The notes under the pieces were generated by a model. It was given only the letters and a program-made list of their open reading frames with translations. It was not told the origin of the DNA and did no database searches. A DNA stretch of 12,274 nucleotides from Gammaproteobacteria bacterium (GTDB lineage: Bacteria; Pseudomonadota; Gammaproteobacteria; UBA6429; Thiohalophilaceae). Position numbers and translations under genes: made by a program. The stretch is taken from NCBI GenBank assembly GCA_013152045.1, contig JAADGZ010000130.1, positions 1-12,274 of the forward strand, read 5' to 3'. Of this stretch, positions 1 through 6,308 are shown one piece after another (positions within the stretch are counted from its first letter, which is position 1; each line of letters begins with the position of its first letter).

Positions 1-1229
1 ATGATTTTACCCTGCAAAATCTGGAAACCGGCATCGCTGAAGCCCACCGTCTGGGAAAAAAATTCTTTCTCACCAGCAATCTCATGCCGCACAATAGTAA
101 GCTCAAAACCTATATCGCCGATATGGAACCGGTGATCGCCATGGCACCGGATGCGCTGATTATGGCTGATCCCGGCCTGATTATGATGGTGCGTGAACGC
201 TGGCCAGAAATCCCGGTGCATCTGTCGGTACAGGCCAATACCGTAAACTGGGCGGCAGTAAAATTCTGGCACAGTCTCGACATTGAACGTATTATTCTCT
301 CCCGCGAACTATCGCTGGATGAGATCGAGGAAATCCGCCAGCGCTGCCCGGAAATAGAACTGGAAGTGTTTGTTCACGGCGCACTCTGCATCGCCTATTC
401 GGGACGCTGTCTGTTATCCGGCTATTTCAACCACCGCGATCCCAATCAGGGCAGCTGCACTAATTCCTGCCGTTGGCAATACACCCTGCAATCATCTGCA
501 GACAACGATTGTGGCGATGCACAAAAAATTGACTTTGATGCCTTTGCTGCCATGCAACAAGCTCCGCCGCTGGACAAGAGTGGAAAACCTGAGCGTCATC
601 CACTTGCGGATCAGGTTTATCTTATTGAAGAACCGGGCCGGGCCGGCGAACTCATGCCTATTCTCGAAGACGAACACGGCACCTACATTATGAATTCGCG
701 TGATTTACGCGCCATACGCCACATTCAGCGACTGACTAAAATGGGCATCAACTCCTTCAAAATTGAAGGTCGCACCAAATCTCATTATTACGTTGCCCGC
801 ACTGCACAACTCTACCGGCAAGCCATTGATGATGCGCTTGCCGGGCGGCAATTTGATCCTAAGCTGCTCGGCAAACTGGACGGCCTGGCCAATCGCGGCT
901 ACACCGAAGGTTTTTACCAGCGCCATGCCGATCAGGACTACCAGAACTATCTCACTGGTCACTCGCTCAGTCATGCACAGAAGTTCGTCGGCGAGATACA
1001 GCATTATGACCAGGAGCGAGGACTGGCCGAGGTGATGGTCAAAAACAAATTTGGCTGCGGTGACCGGCTCGAGATCATCAAGCCTGCCGGTAACCACGAA
1101 GTGCAATTGCAGCACATGGAAGATCTGCATGGCAAAACCATGCAAGAGGCTCCCGGTGGCGGTTACCAGGTGCGCATTCCTTTGCCTCCCGCCAACTACG
1201 ATAATGCACTTATTGCAAAATATCTGTAA
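1..1229 (+). CDS. trhP: tRNA U34 hydroxylase TrhP (U32 peptidase family), 5' end outside window
   Basis: The product closely resembles E. coli YegQ/TrhP, which hydroxylates uridine 34 of tRNA using prephenate, the first step towards cmo5U/mcmo5U wobble bases. The homology runs in one open frame from base 3, so the ATG at 84 is internal. Compared with the roughly 450-residue E. coli protein, about 45 N-terminal residues are missing. Family blocks seen directly are ALIMADPGLIMMV, HLSVQANTVNWA, ILSRELSLDEI, HGALCIAYSGRCLLSGY, then a CTNSCRW cysteine cluster, DEHGTYIMNSRDLRA and KIEGRTKS. The conserved cysteines probably bind an Fe-S cluster, as in other U32 proteins; this is inferred from relatives. 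The acidic stretch just after the cysteine region differs most from the E. coli protein. The FGGY kinase starts 40 bp downstream on the same strand, so co-transcription is possible. The family assignment is very secure. Confidence 0.95.
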   Translation, partial: DFTLQNLETGIAEAHRLGKKFFLTSNLMPHNSKLKTYIADMEPVIAMAPDALIMADPGLIMMVRERWPEIPVHLSVQANTVNWAAVKFWHSLDIERIILSRELSLDEIEEIRQRCPEIELEVFVHGALCIAYSGRCLLSGYFNHRDPNQGSCTNSCRWQYTLQSSADNDCGDAQKIDFDAFAAMQQAPPLDKSGKPERHPLADQVYLIEEPGRAGELMPILEDEHGTYIMNSRDLRAIRHIQRLTKMGINSFKIEGRTKSHYYVARTAQLYRQAIDDALAGRQFDPKLLGKLDGLANRGYTEGFYQRHADQDYQNYLTGHSLSHAQKFVGEIQHYDQERGLAEVMVKNKFGCGDRLEIIKPAGNHEVQLQHMEDLHGKTMQEAPGGGYQVRIPLPPANYDNALIAKYL

Positions 1230-1269
1230 CTCAAAAATGCTATTATTTAGCTAACCCGTAACCAGAAAA

Positions 1270-2748
1270 ATGTCACAGGACTTTACCGCTATCAATAATC
1301 TTTATCTTTGTCTTGATCAGGGGGGACAGGCCAGCCGCGCCATGGTCTTCGATAACAATGGCCAGCTCGTTGCCCAGGCCCGAGAAGCCCTGGAAGCCAA
1401 GCAACCCAGCGATGATCGCGTGGAATATCCCGCCGAAGAAATGCTGGCATCGATCCGACGCGCTATCGAAAAGGTGTTGGATAGCCTCGGCGAACGTCGT
1501 CGGGATATCAGTGCGGCCGGCCTTGCCACCCAGCGCTCGAATATTGCCTGCTGGGATAAACAAACAGGCGAAGCACTGATGCCCATTCTAGGCTGGCAGG
1601 ATCGCCGTGCCCATCAATGGCTGCAACAACTTAAACCGCAGACCAATTTCATTCACCGGCGTACCGGCCTGTTTCTAAATTCACACTGCGGTGCCAGCAA
1701 ATTACGCTGGTGTCTGGATAATATTGCCGAAGTGAAACAAGCTGCAGATGAAGGGCGGCTGGCCTTTGGCCCCATGGCCAGCTTTATCCTTTATCGACTA
1801 CTGGACGAACCGCGCCTGCTCACGGATCCAGTCAATGCTTCACGCACCCAGTTGCTAAACATTCGCAATCGTGACTGGGATCCTGAACTGCTCAAGCTCT
1901 TTGGTCTGCCAACACAAGCTCTACCGAAGATAGTTCCTAACCTGTATGGTTTTGGCAATCTGACTATCAAGGATATCTCCATTCCCCTGCGCCTGCTCAG
2001 TGGCGATCAATCTACCGCTATTTATGCCTATGGCGCGGTGCAACCGGATACTGCCTACGTTAACATCGGCACCGGTGCCTTTGTCTCCCGCCCTTCCGGT
2101 ATGGCACGCATTTTCAGCAGCTATCTGCTCACCAGCCTGGTTCTGCAAAAAGATAATAAAGACTGCGACTATGTCCTCGAAGGCACCGTCAATGGCGCAG
2201 CCTCAGCACTAAAATGGTTGGCCCGAGAAGAAGGCATCGATAATATTTTTGAAAAACTCGACCAATGGTTGCAGGAACCAAACCAGCCACCGGTTTTTCT
2301 CAATGGTGTCGGCGGTCTGGGTTCGCCTTGGTGGATTGCTGATTTTAAATCCTGTTTTCATGGTCAGGGCAGCAAACAGGAAAAAGCTATCGCCGTAGCC
2401 GAAAGCATTATTTTTCTGCTTAATGCCAACCTTGAAAAAATGCACCACCTTGCTTCACCGCCCGAACAAATTCAGATCACCGGCGGCCTGGCACAAATCG
2501 ATGGTCTCTGTCAGCGACTGGCCGATCTCTCCAACCTGCCCGTCTATCGACCCCGAGAAATTGAAGCCACTGCACGCGGGATTGCCTTCCTGCTGGCAGA
2601 CTGCCCCGAACACTGGCCGGAAACGGACATTGGAATATGGTTTACACCACAGCCCAATGCGGCCTTGGAGGCTCGCTATACAGAATGGAACATGCTCATG
2701 CAAAACGAACTCAAAACAAGAAACCAACAGAGTCGCCTGGTATCTTGA
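1270..2748 (+). CDS. FGGY-family carbohydrate kinase, glycerol kinase-like
   Basis: This 492-residue protein is colinear with GlpK (about 500 residues), which phosphorylates glycerol to glycerol-3-phosphate using ATP. Matching blocks are LDQGGQASRAMVFD (15-28), GLATQRSNIACWDKQTGE (84-101), GWQDRR (108-113), FG...DPVNASRTQLLNI (166-198), GDQSTA (245-250) and a C-terminal GGLAQ block. Of the glycerol-contacting residues known in E. coli GlpK, the Arg (R89), Trp (W109), Asp (D246) and Gln (Q247) are kept. The Glu next to the Arg is Ser (S90), and the Tyr of the DPYFSGTK block is His (H139). The substrate may therefore not be glycerol, and I give no symbol. The start at 1270 is the first ATG after an in-frame stop at 1252-1254; its Shine-Dalgarno is weak. 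It faces the glycerol-3-phosphate dehydrogenase and diesterase genes, which supports a role in glycerol metabolism. Confidence 0.85.
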   Translation: MSQDFTAINNLYLCLDQGGQASRAMVFDNNGQLVAQAREALEAKQPSDDRVEYPAEEMLASIRRAIEKVLDSLGERRRDISAAGLATQRSNIACWDKQTGEALMPILGWQDRRAHQWLQQLKPQTNFIHRRTGLFLNSHCGASKLRWCLDNIAEVKQAADEGRLAFGPMASFILYRLLDEPRLLTDPVNASRTQLLNIRNRDWDPELLKLFGLPTQALPKIVPNLYGFGNLTIKDISIPLRLLSGDQSTAIYAYGAVQPDTAYVNIGTGAFVSRPSGMARIFSSYLLTSLVLQKDNKDCDYVLEGTVNGAASALKWLAREEGIDNIFEKLDQWLQEPNQPPVFLNGVGGLGSPWWIADFKSCFHGQGSKQEKAIAVAESIIFLLNANLEKMHHLASPPEQIQITGGLAQIDGLCQRLADLSNLPVYRPREIEATARGIAFLLADCPEHWPETDIGIWFTPQPNAALEARYTEWNMLMQNELKTRNQQSRLVS

Positions 2749-2771
2749 ACACATCCCCCGCGGCTAAATAA

Positions 2772-2796
2772 ACTACCTCGCAGCAAGCTGCGTAGT
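2772..2796 (+). terminator. Hairpin downstream of the FGGY kinase
   Basis: CGCAGC (2779-2784) and GCTGCG (2787-2792) form a perfect 6-bp stem over a 2-nt loop. It can be extended by CTA/TAG pairing across a small bulge. It begins 24 bp after the kinase stop and is followed by a T/C-rich run but no clean T-tract. It could end or stabilise the kinase transcript, or belong to the adjacent repeat cluster. Confidence 0.4.
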
Positions 2797-2799
2797 ATT
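2785..2799 (+). repeat. 15-bp direct repeat, left copy
   Basis: AAGCTGCGTAGTATT lies 3 bp left of the first REP-pair element. An identical 15-mer begins at 3153, at the outer edge of the second. The pair brackets the whole composite. Confidence 0.7.
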
Positions 2800-2802
2800 C
2801 TT

Positions 2803-2953
2803 TCTCTCGTTCCCACGCTCCGCGTGGGAACGCATAATACGGCATTGTTAAAGTAACAAAATGCGTTTGTCCCGGGCTAATGAGCTTGTGGCAGGATCGA
2901 TCCATTGGCCGAGCTCCGGTATGCGTTCCCACGCGGAGCGTGGGAACGAAAGA
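2803..2953. repeat. REP-pair element, copy 1 (151 bp)
   Basis: The left end is a hairpin with arms CGTTCCCACGC (2808-2818) and GCGTGGGAACG (2822-2832) and loop TCC. The right end is its reverse complement: the same 11-bp arms at 2924-2934 and 2938-2948 with loop GGA. The element thus has terminal inverted repeats of about 33 bp, each itself a hairpin. Between them are about 90 bp that include TTTGTCCCGGGCTAATGAG. This is a BIME-like or non-autonomous miniature inverted-repeat structure with no coding capacity. No transposase is nearby, so any mobilising enzyme would act from elsewhere. Confidence 0.85.
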
Positions 2954-2977
2954 TACCACCCGCAGAGCGCGTGGTAT
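2953..2977. repeat. Diverged hairpin between the two REP-pair elements
   Basis: ATACCAC (2953-2959) pairs with GTGGTAT (2971-2977), and CGC (2961-2963) pairs with GCG (2967-2969) around loop AGA, with one C/C mismatch. The nine-base core CGCAGAGCG is the same as in the right hairpin of copy 2, while the outer stem differs. It is probably a diverged member of the same repeat family. Confidence 0.6.
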
Positions 2978-3002
2978 GATGAAAGCCCCTGAAAGAGGCT
3001 AT

Positions 3003-3153
3003 TCTCTCGTTCCCACGCTCTGCGTGGGAATGCATAATGCGGCATTGTCAGACTAACAAAATGCGTTTATCCCGGGCTAATGAGCTTGTGGCAAGATCGA
3101 TCCATTGGCCGAGCTCCGGTATGCGTTCCCACGCAGAGCGTGGGAACGAGAGA
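3003..3153. repeat. REP-pair element, copy 2 (151 bp)
   Basis: This has the same structure and length as the copy at 2803-2953, starting exactly 200 bp further on. The left hairpin has arms at 3008-3018 and 3022-3032 with loop TCT and one base change in the stem (AATG for AACG). The right hairpin has arms at 3124-3134 and 3138-3148 with loop AGA. The internal sequences differ at only a handful of positions. Most of the loop changes are matched at the other end, TCT opposite AGA here and TCC opposite GGA in copy 1, so the two ends of each copy remain reverse complements. Confidence 0.85.
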
Positions 3154-3167
3154 AGCTGCGTAGTATT
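3153..3167 (+). repeat. 15-bp direct repeat, right copy
   Basis: This is identical to the 15-mer at 2785-2799 and abuts the right end of the second REP-pair element. It could be a target-site duplication or an outer part of the repeat family; one locus cannot decide between them. Confidence 0.7.
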
Positions 3168-3171
3168 ATTT

Positions 3172-3202
3172 GATGGGTTTCGCTTCGCTCTACCCATCCT
3201 AC
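3172..3202. repeat. Second REP-like hairpin family
   Basis: GATGGGT (3172-3178) pairs with ACCCATC (3192-3198) around a CGCTTCGCT-containing loop and is followed by CTAC. I recognise this pattern as a dispersed palindromic repeat common in proteobacterial intergenic DNA. It is unrelated in sequence to the neighbouring CGTTCCCACGC hairpins. Read from the minus strand it lies about 40-70 bp beyond the dehydrogenase stop codon. Confidence 0.6.
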
Positions 3203-3244
3203 CGTTTTTCGCTACAAGCAGCGGGGAATTAAACCCAACGGAGA

Positions 3245-4414
3245 TTAATCACTCGGCAGATACAACTTCAGTTTTGCAGTATTTGCCTTAGCCTTACGTT
3301 TAGGCAAACAGGATCGCAAGTGACTGATCACCTGTTCTGCCGTGGCCCGATAACCGGTGAGCTTACCGCCATATAAACTCAATAAACCAGGTGAACTCAT
3401 ATGCAACAGCGTATCCCGAGGCCGATTGGAAAAACGGCCTTCCGCTTTGGGTAACACACGTACACCAGCAAAAGCGTCGATAATATTCGTTCCTCGATGA
3501 GGAAAATAATAACGATAAACCGCCTGTAAATAGCGTATTTCCTCTTCTGTGGGACGAATCATATCGAGCTGGCCTTGGAAACGGGTTTCTGTCGTACCCA
3601 CCAGGGTCTTGCCTTGCCAGGGCATAATCAGCACAGCACGTTTGTCGGTTGGCGCTTCGACATAATAAATAGCCGATGGCGCAGGCGCATCCAGTAACAC
3701 ATGCGCGCCCTGCACCAGATCGACAGCCAGGCGGGACGACTGTGGTGCAATCTTTTTTAATACTGCGTTCACCCACGGCCCGCTGGCATTCACCACAGCA
3801 TGACAACTGAGCTGTTTTTCTCCGTTTTTATCCCGGTAGCGAAGCTGATAAATATTATCTGCATGGCATGCTGAAATAACCTCGGCTGGACAGCGTAATT
3901 TTGCACCCAGTTCAAGCGCGGAGTGCATGACTGCGCGAGTCAAGGCGACGTCATCCGTTTGCGCATCCCAGTAGCGGTATAAGGCAGACAGTTCATCCGT
4001 CTGTAAACCATCACACAACAAGTACTCCGCTCTGGAAAAGTGTTTGAAACGAGTCAACGGTGTTAATCCGCCAAGCAGCGCATACAGGCTCAGCCCCAGC
4101 CGGATTTGCCAGGATTTTCGAGAACTGTTTTTATACACGGGAATATGAAATACGATCGGCCTGACCAAATCAGGAGCAATGTGCAAAAGAATCGCGCGCT
4201 CCCGTAATGCTTTTCTAACCAATCCAAACTGGGCCGTTTCAAGATAACGCAGGCCCCCATGAATCAGTTTGCTGGAACGGCTTGAAGTCGCTGAAGCGAT
4301 GGCCTGTTTTTCTAAGAGTAAAACCCGGTAACCGGCGGCTGCAGCCGCCTGTGCCACCCCCACACCCTGAATACCGCCGCCGATGATCACTATATCGTAA
4401 TCAACGCTGTTCAC
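3245..4414 (-). CDS. FAD-dependent glycerol-3-phosphate dehydrogenase, short form
   Basis: This is a GlpD-type flavoprotein predicted to oxidise sn-glycerol-3-phosphate to dihydroxyacetone phosphate and pass electrons to the membrane quinone pool. The N-terminal Rossmann motif IIGGGIQGVGVA (residues 10-21) binds FAD. SSRSSKLIHGGLRYLE follows at about 45-60, and the family signature GGKLTGYRATA starts at residue 349. At 389 residues it is about 110 shorter than E. coli GlpD (501). It ends at LKLYLPSD, shortly after the signature, so the usual C-terminal helical domain is absent. The Asp and Arg normally seen in the GxGxAxD...RG part of the N-terminal signature are Ala. Its ATG overlaps the diesterase stop codon by 4 bp (4411-4414), implying translational coupling. 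I withhold the symbol glpD because of the missing domain. Confidence 0.88.
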   Translation of the reverse strand: MNSVDYDIVIIGGGIQGVGVAQAAAAAGYRVLLLEKQAIASATSSRSSKLIHGGLRYLETAQFGLVRKALRERAILLHIAPDLVRPIVFHIPVYKNSSRKSWQIRLGLSLYALLGGLTPLTRFKHFSRAEYLLCDGLQTDELSALYRYWDAQTDDVALTRAVMHSALELGAKLRCPAEVISACHADNIYQLRYRDKNGEKQLSCHAVVNASGPWVNAVLKKIAPQSSRLAVDLVQGAHVLLDAPAPSAIYYVEAPTDKRAVLIMPWQGKTLVGTTETRFQGQLDMIRPTEEEIRYLQAVYRYYFPHRGTNIIDAFAGVRVLPKAEGRFSNRPRDTLLHMSSPGLLSLYGGKLTGYRATAEQVISHLRSCLPKRKAKANTAKLKLYLPSD

Positions 4415-5151
4415 GGCTTAACATCCATCTGCAAGCTGGCCAGCATCTCACCGATAGCAAAGGTCTCGACCAGATCGACACCCCGACTCAGCAGCGCCCT
4501 TGCCTGTTCGGCATCGGTACACTCATACACTGCCAGGCGCGATCCCGACAACGCCAAATAACCTTCATCAGGTAGGCTTGCAATATCACAGAACAGATAT
4601 TCCGCCTGCAATGCCTGCACCTGTGGCTGACTCAGGGCATGCCAGTCATCGGCCACTACCGCAATCGGCTGGCAGCCGCGTTTGCGTACTTTTTCCAACG
4701 CTGAGAGGGAGTAGGAAATCATCACGCATTGGCCCAATACCGCTTGTAGATCAGCAAACACTGTCGCCAGCATCGCATTCTCATCAAAGTGCGCGAGACT
4801 GATGCGTTTAAGCTCAATGAAGGCGGTGATACCAGGATGTGCCAGCAACAGGCTGGCCAGATCTTTCAGCCTGCTAAGAGGCTCCTGCCGATGAGCGTTG
4901 CTCGGATCGCGAACCGAGAAAGTGCGCACTTGCTGCCAGTGATAGTCATGCAGGGCACCAGATCGGCCACACAGGCGTTGCAGATCCCGATCATGAAACA
5001 GCACGGCAACACTATCAGCGGTCAGTTGCACATCCACTTCAATGAAGCGAGCACCGACAGTAATGGCGGCAATAATACCTGCAAGTGTATTTTCGGGGTA
5101 GTGGCAAGGATAACCTCGGTGAGCAATCAGTTTGTCTGCCGCTGAAATCAA
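4411..5151 (-). CDS. Glycerophosphodiester phosphodiesterase (UgpQ-like)
   Basis: This 246-residue cytoplasmic-type GDPD protein is predicted to cleave glycerophosphodiesters, the deacylated phospholipid head groups, into sn-glycerol-3-phosphate and an alcohol. The TIM-barrel active-site motifs are present: H11-R12-G, PENT at 19-22, the metal ligands E38 and D40 in IEVDVQL, and H53-D54. No signal peptide is visible, so it resembles UgpQ rather than periplasmic GlpQ, and the length fits UgpQ (about 247). It is the first gene of a two-gene unit whose second member, the glycerol-3-phosphate dehydrogenase, starts inside its stop codon. The product of one enzyme is therefore the substrate of the next. 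The start is divergent from the M50 protease gene, with about 60 bp between start codons when that gene's ATG at 5213 is used. Confidence 0.92.
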   Translation of the reverse strand: MISAADKLIAHRGYPCHYPENTLAGIIAAITVGARFIEVDVQLTADSVAVLFHDRDLQRLCGRSGALHDYHWQQVRTFSVRDPSNAHRQEPLSRLKDLASLLLAHPGITAFIELKRISLAHFDENAMLATVFADLQAVLGQCVMISYSLSALEKVRKRGCQPIAVVADDWHALSQPQVQALQAEYLFCDIASLPDEGYLALSGSRLAVYECTDAEQARALLSRGVDLVETFAIGEMLASLQMDVKP

Positions 5152-5172
5152 ATTATTTACCTCATTAAACTC

Positions 5173-5181
5173 TGGTATACT
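5173..5181 (+). promoter_or_regulatory. Putative extended -10 promoter for the M50 protease gene
   Basis: TGGTATACT (5173-5181) matches the extended -10 pattern TGnTATAAT with one change. A weak -35 (TTATTT, 5153-5158) lies 17 bp upstream. Transcription would begin near 5188, giving a leader of about 25 nt before the ATG at 5213. This also argues against an upstream start at 5132. Confidence 0.5.
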
Positions 5182-5212
5182 GGGGCCACTGCATTTTTAT
5201 AGTCCAATTGTC

Positions 5213-5869
5213 ATGCTCCAGCACCTGTCTACTATCCAAATTATTTCCGTTGCCATCCTGCCTATACTGTTTGCCATTATCGTGCATGAAGTCGCCCACG
5301 GCTGGGTCGCTAAACAGCTAGGTGACCACACCGCCGATATGCTTGGCCGCCTGACCCTGAATCCAATCAAACATATCGATCCCTTTGGCACCCTGCTGGT
5401 ACCGATTATCATGGTCGCCACGCTCGGTATCGCTTTTGGCTGGGCCAAACCGGTACCGATTGATTACCGCAACCTGCGCAATCCCAAACGCGACATGGTG
5501 CTGGTCGCTGCAGCCGGACCGGCTTCTAATCTGCTTATGGCCTTTGCCTGGGCATTGATCGCCAAGGTGGCCTTACTTCTGCCTGCTGGCATGCTGTTTG
5601 TCTCACAGCCGCTGATCTATATGGGTAGCATCGGCATCCTGATCAATGTGCTGCTGATGGTGTTTAATCTCATTCCCCTGCCACCGCTGGATGGCGGACG
5701 CGTGGCTGTCGGCCTGCTGCCGGCAAAACTGGGCCATTCACTCAGCAAGTTGGAACCTTACGGGCTGTTCATCATCCTCGCTCTGTTTGCAACCGGTTTC
5801 CTGTCAAAGCTCATCTGGCCGGCTATTTCGATGATCTCCGGTGCCATTCAGGCGCTTGTTGGTCTGTAA
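5213..5869 (+). CDS. M50 site-2-type membrane zinc protease family protein
   Basis: This is a short integral membrane protein of 218 residues from the start chosen here. The zinc motif HEVAH (H25, E26, H29) sits at the end of the first hydrophobic segment. The second family motif NLIPLPPLDGGR supplies the third ligand (D160) near the last third. Four to six hydrophobic segments fill the rest, and no PDZ domain is present, so it belongs to the compact bacterial site-2 protease group rather than the RseP type. The role is presumably intramembrane proteolysis; the substrate is unknown. The frame stays open to an ATG at 5132, but that would overlap the divergent diesterase start and lie upstream of the putative promoter, so 5213 is preferred. 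It is convergent with the DUF2835 gene, with only 10 bp between stop codons. Confidence 0.88.
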   Translation: MLQHLSTIQIISVAILPILFAIIVHEVAHGWVAKQLGDHTADMLGRLTLNPIKHIDPFGTLLVPIIMVATLGIAFGWAKPVPIDYRNLRNPKRDMVLVAAAGPASNLLMAFAWALIAKVALLLPAGMLFVSQPLIYMGSIGILINVLLMVFNLIPLPPLDGGRVAVGLLPAKLGHSLSKLEPYGLFIILALFATGFLSKLIWPAISMISGAIQALVGL

Positions 5870-5879
5870 TAGTCTAGTT

Positions 5880-6107
5880 TCAGGCCGATGCCAGACGCTG
5901 TAGCGAAACAAAACGCTGATTCTCGTCAAACTCCAGTTCAAATAGCCCAGACACCCCTGCGTGGCTCAGATAGGGCCGCAAAATAGCCGCTGGAAAACGC
6001 AGTCGCTGACCGTCCAGGCTTCTAACCTGCACCATATTTGCCTGTCCCTGATAATAGCGACGATAGGTTTCCGCTGGCAAATTAAGGCTAAAACGGACTC
6101 GAGTCAT
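5880..6107 (-). CDS. DUF2835 family protein
   Basis: This small 75-residue protein matches the DUF2835 family of gammaproteobacteria, for which I know no established function. Recognisable features are the opening RVRFSLNLPAETYRRYYQG, a central VQVRSLDGQRLRFPA, and the ending FELEFDENQRFVSLQRL. The pattern looks like a compact beta-rich fold. It has no signal peptide or membrane segment. The start is supported by AAGGA (complement of 6118-6122) about 10 nt upstream. It is divergent from the RRM protein gene across about 200 bp. Confidence 0.85.
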   Translation of the reverse strand: MTRVRFSLNLPAETYRRYYQGQANMVQVRSLDGQRLRFPAAILRPYLSHAGVSGLFELEFDENQRFVSLQRLASA

Positions 6108-6206
6108 TTATTATAATTCCTTAATATTCAATATCCTGTCAATAATCAGGGGCAAATCAGGGAAGACGAATAGTTAATTATAGGTGTAGAATCATCATTC
6201 AGGAAC

Positions 6207-6265
6207 TGCCCTCTCAGGGCAAAATCCTGTTTGGAACCTGCCCCACCCATCTTGTTTCAGGGGCA
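6207..6265 (+). promoter_or_regulatory. Two nested hairpins in the leader of the RRM gene
   Basis: TGCCC (6207-6211) pairs with GGGCA (6217-6221), and TGCCCC (6239-6244) pairs with GGGGCA (6260-6265). CAGGGGCA also occurs at 6147-6154 and 6258-6265, with CAGGGCA at 6215-6221, so alternative pairings are possible. The second hairpin lies about 45 nt upstream of the favoured start. A structured leader could tune translation, but function is inferred only from the pairing. Confidence 0.35.
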
Positions 6266-6308
6266 CATGATAATTACAACGATGATTAAAAAGAGAGTAA
6301 ACGAGCCT

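Larger units (their letters stand above)
2749..3244. repeat. Hairpin-rich intergenic region between convergent genes
   Basis: This 496-bp non-coding stretch lies between the 3' ends of the kinase and the glycerol-3-phosphate dehydrogenase. It holds at least seven hairpins: one just after the kinase, four identical-type REP hairpins in two 151-bp elements, one diverged hairpin between the elements, and one from a second repeat family near the dehydrogenase end. Short open frames across it read repetitive Arg/Trp/Glu-rich peptides from the inverted repeats and are not genes. Convergent 3' spaces are a usual site for REP/BIME elements, where they can block read-through and protect mRNA 3' ends. 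That role is inferred here. Confidence 0.85.

Noticed and set aside
1..3. ATG at the first base as a gene start
   Set aside because: It is out of frame with the TrhP coding region, whose homology runs from base 3.
705..1145. 146-codon minus-strand open frame inside trhP
   Set aside because: It is a shadow of a gene with strong family homology in the other strand.
2711..3045. Two overlapping minus-strand open frames encoding Arg/Trp/Glu-rich peptides
   Set aside because: They run through the inverted repeats, and their repeated FPRxAWER-type peptides are translations of the CGTTCCCACGC hairpin. They have no independent coding signs.
2785..3167. CRISPR-like array
   Set aside because: The repeats are large palindromic units in inverted pairs with a near-identical interior. 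There are no short unique spacers and no cas genes.
3168..3244. Frameshifted remnant of the missing dehydrogenase C-terminal domain
   Set aside because: The 77 bp before the repeats hold a known hairpin repeat and no recognisable GlpD C-terminal sequence. They are also too short for the missing 110 residues.
3037..3291. Open frame of 84 codons on the plus strand
   Set aside because: It starts in the second repeat element and ends inside the dehydrogenase coding region on the opposite strand; no ribosome site or homology is seen.
4500..5145. Two plus-strand open frames opposite the diesterase gene
   Set aside because: The diesterase motifs on the minus strand are complete; the plus-strand frames show no family features.
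5132..5212. N-terminal extension of the M50 protease to the ATG at 5132
   Set aside because: It would overlap the divergent diesterase start, lies upstream of the likely promoter, and adds residues not typical of the family.
6137..6142. Perfect TTGACA on the minus strand as the -35 of the DUF2835 promoter
   Set aside because: The only good -10 candidate, TATAAT at 6110-6115, is 21 bp away and abuts the start codon, so it does not form a normal promoter with a leader.
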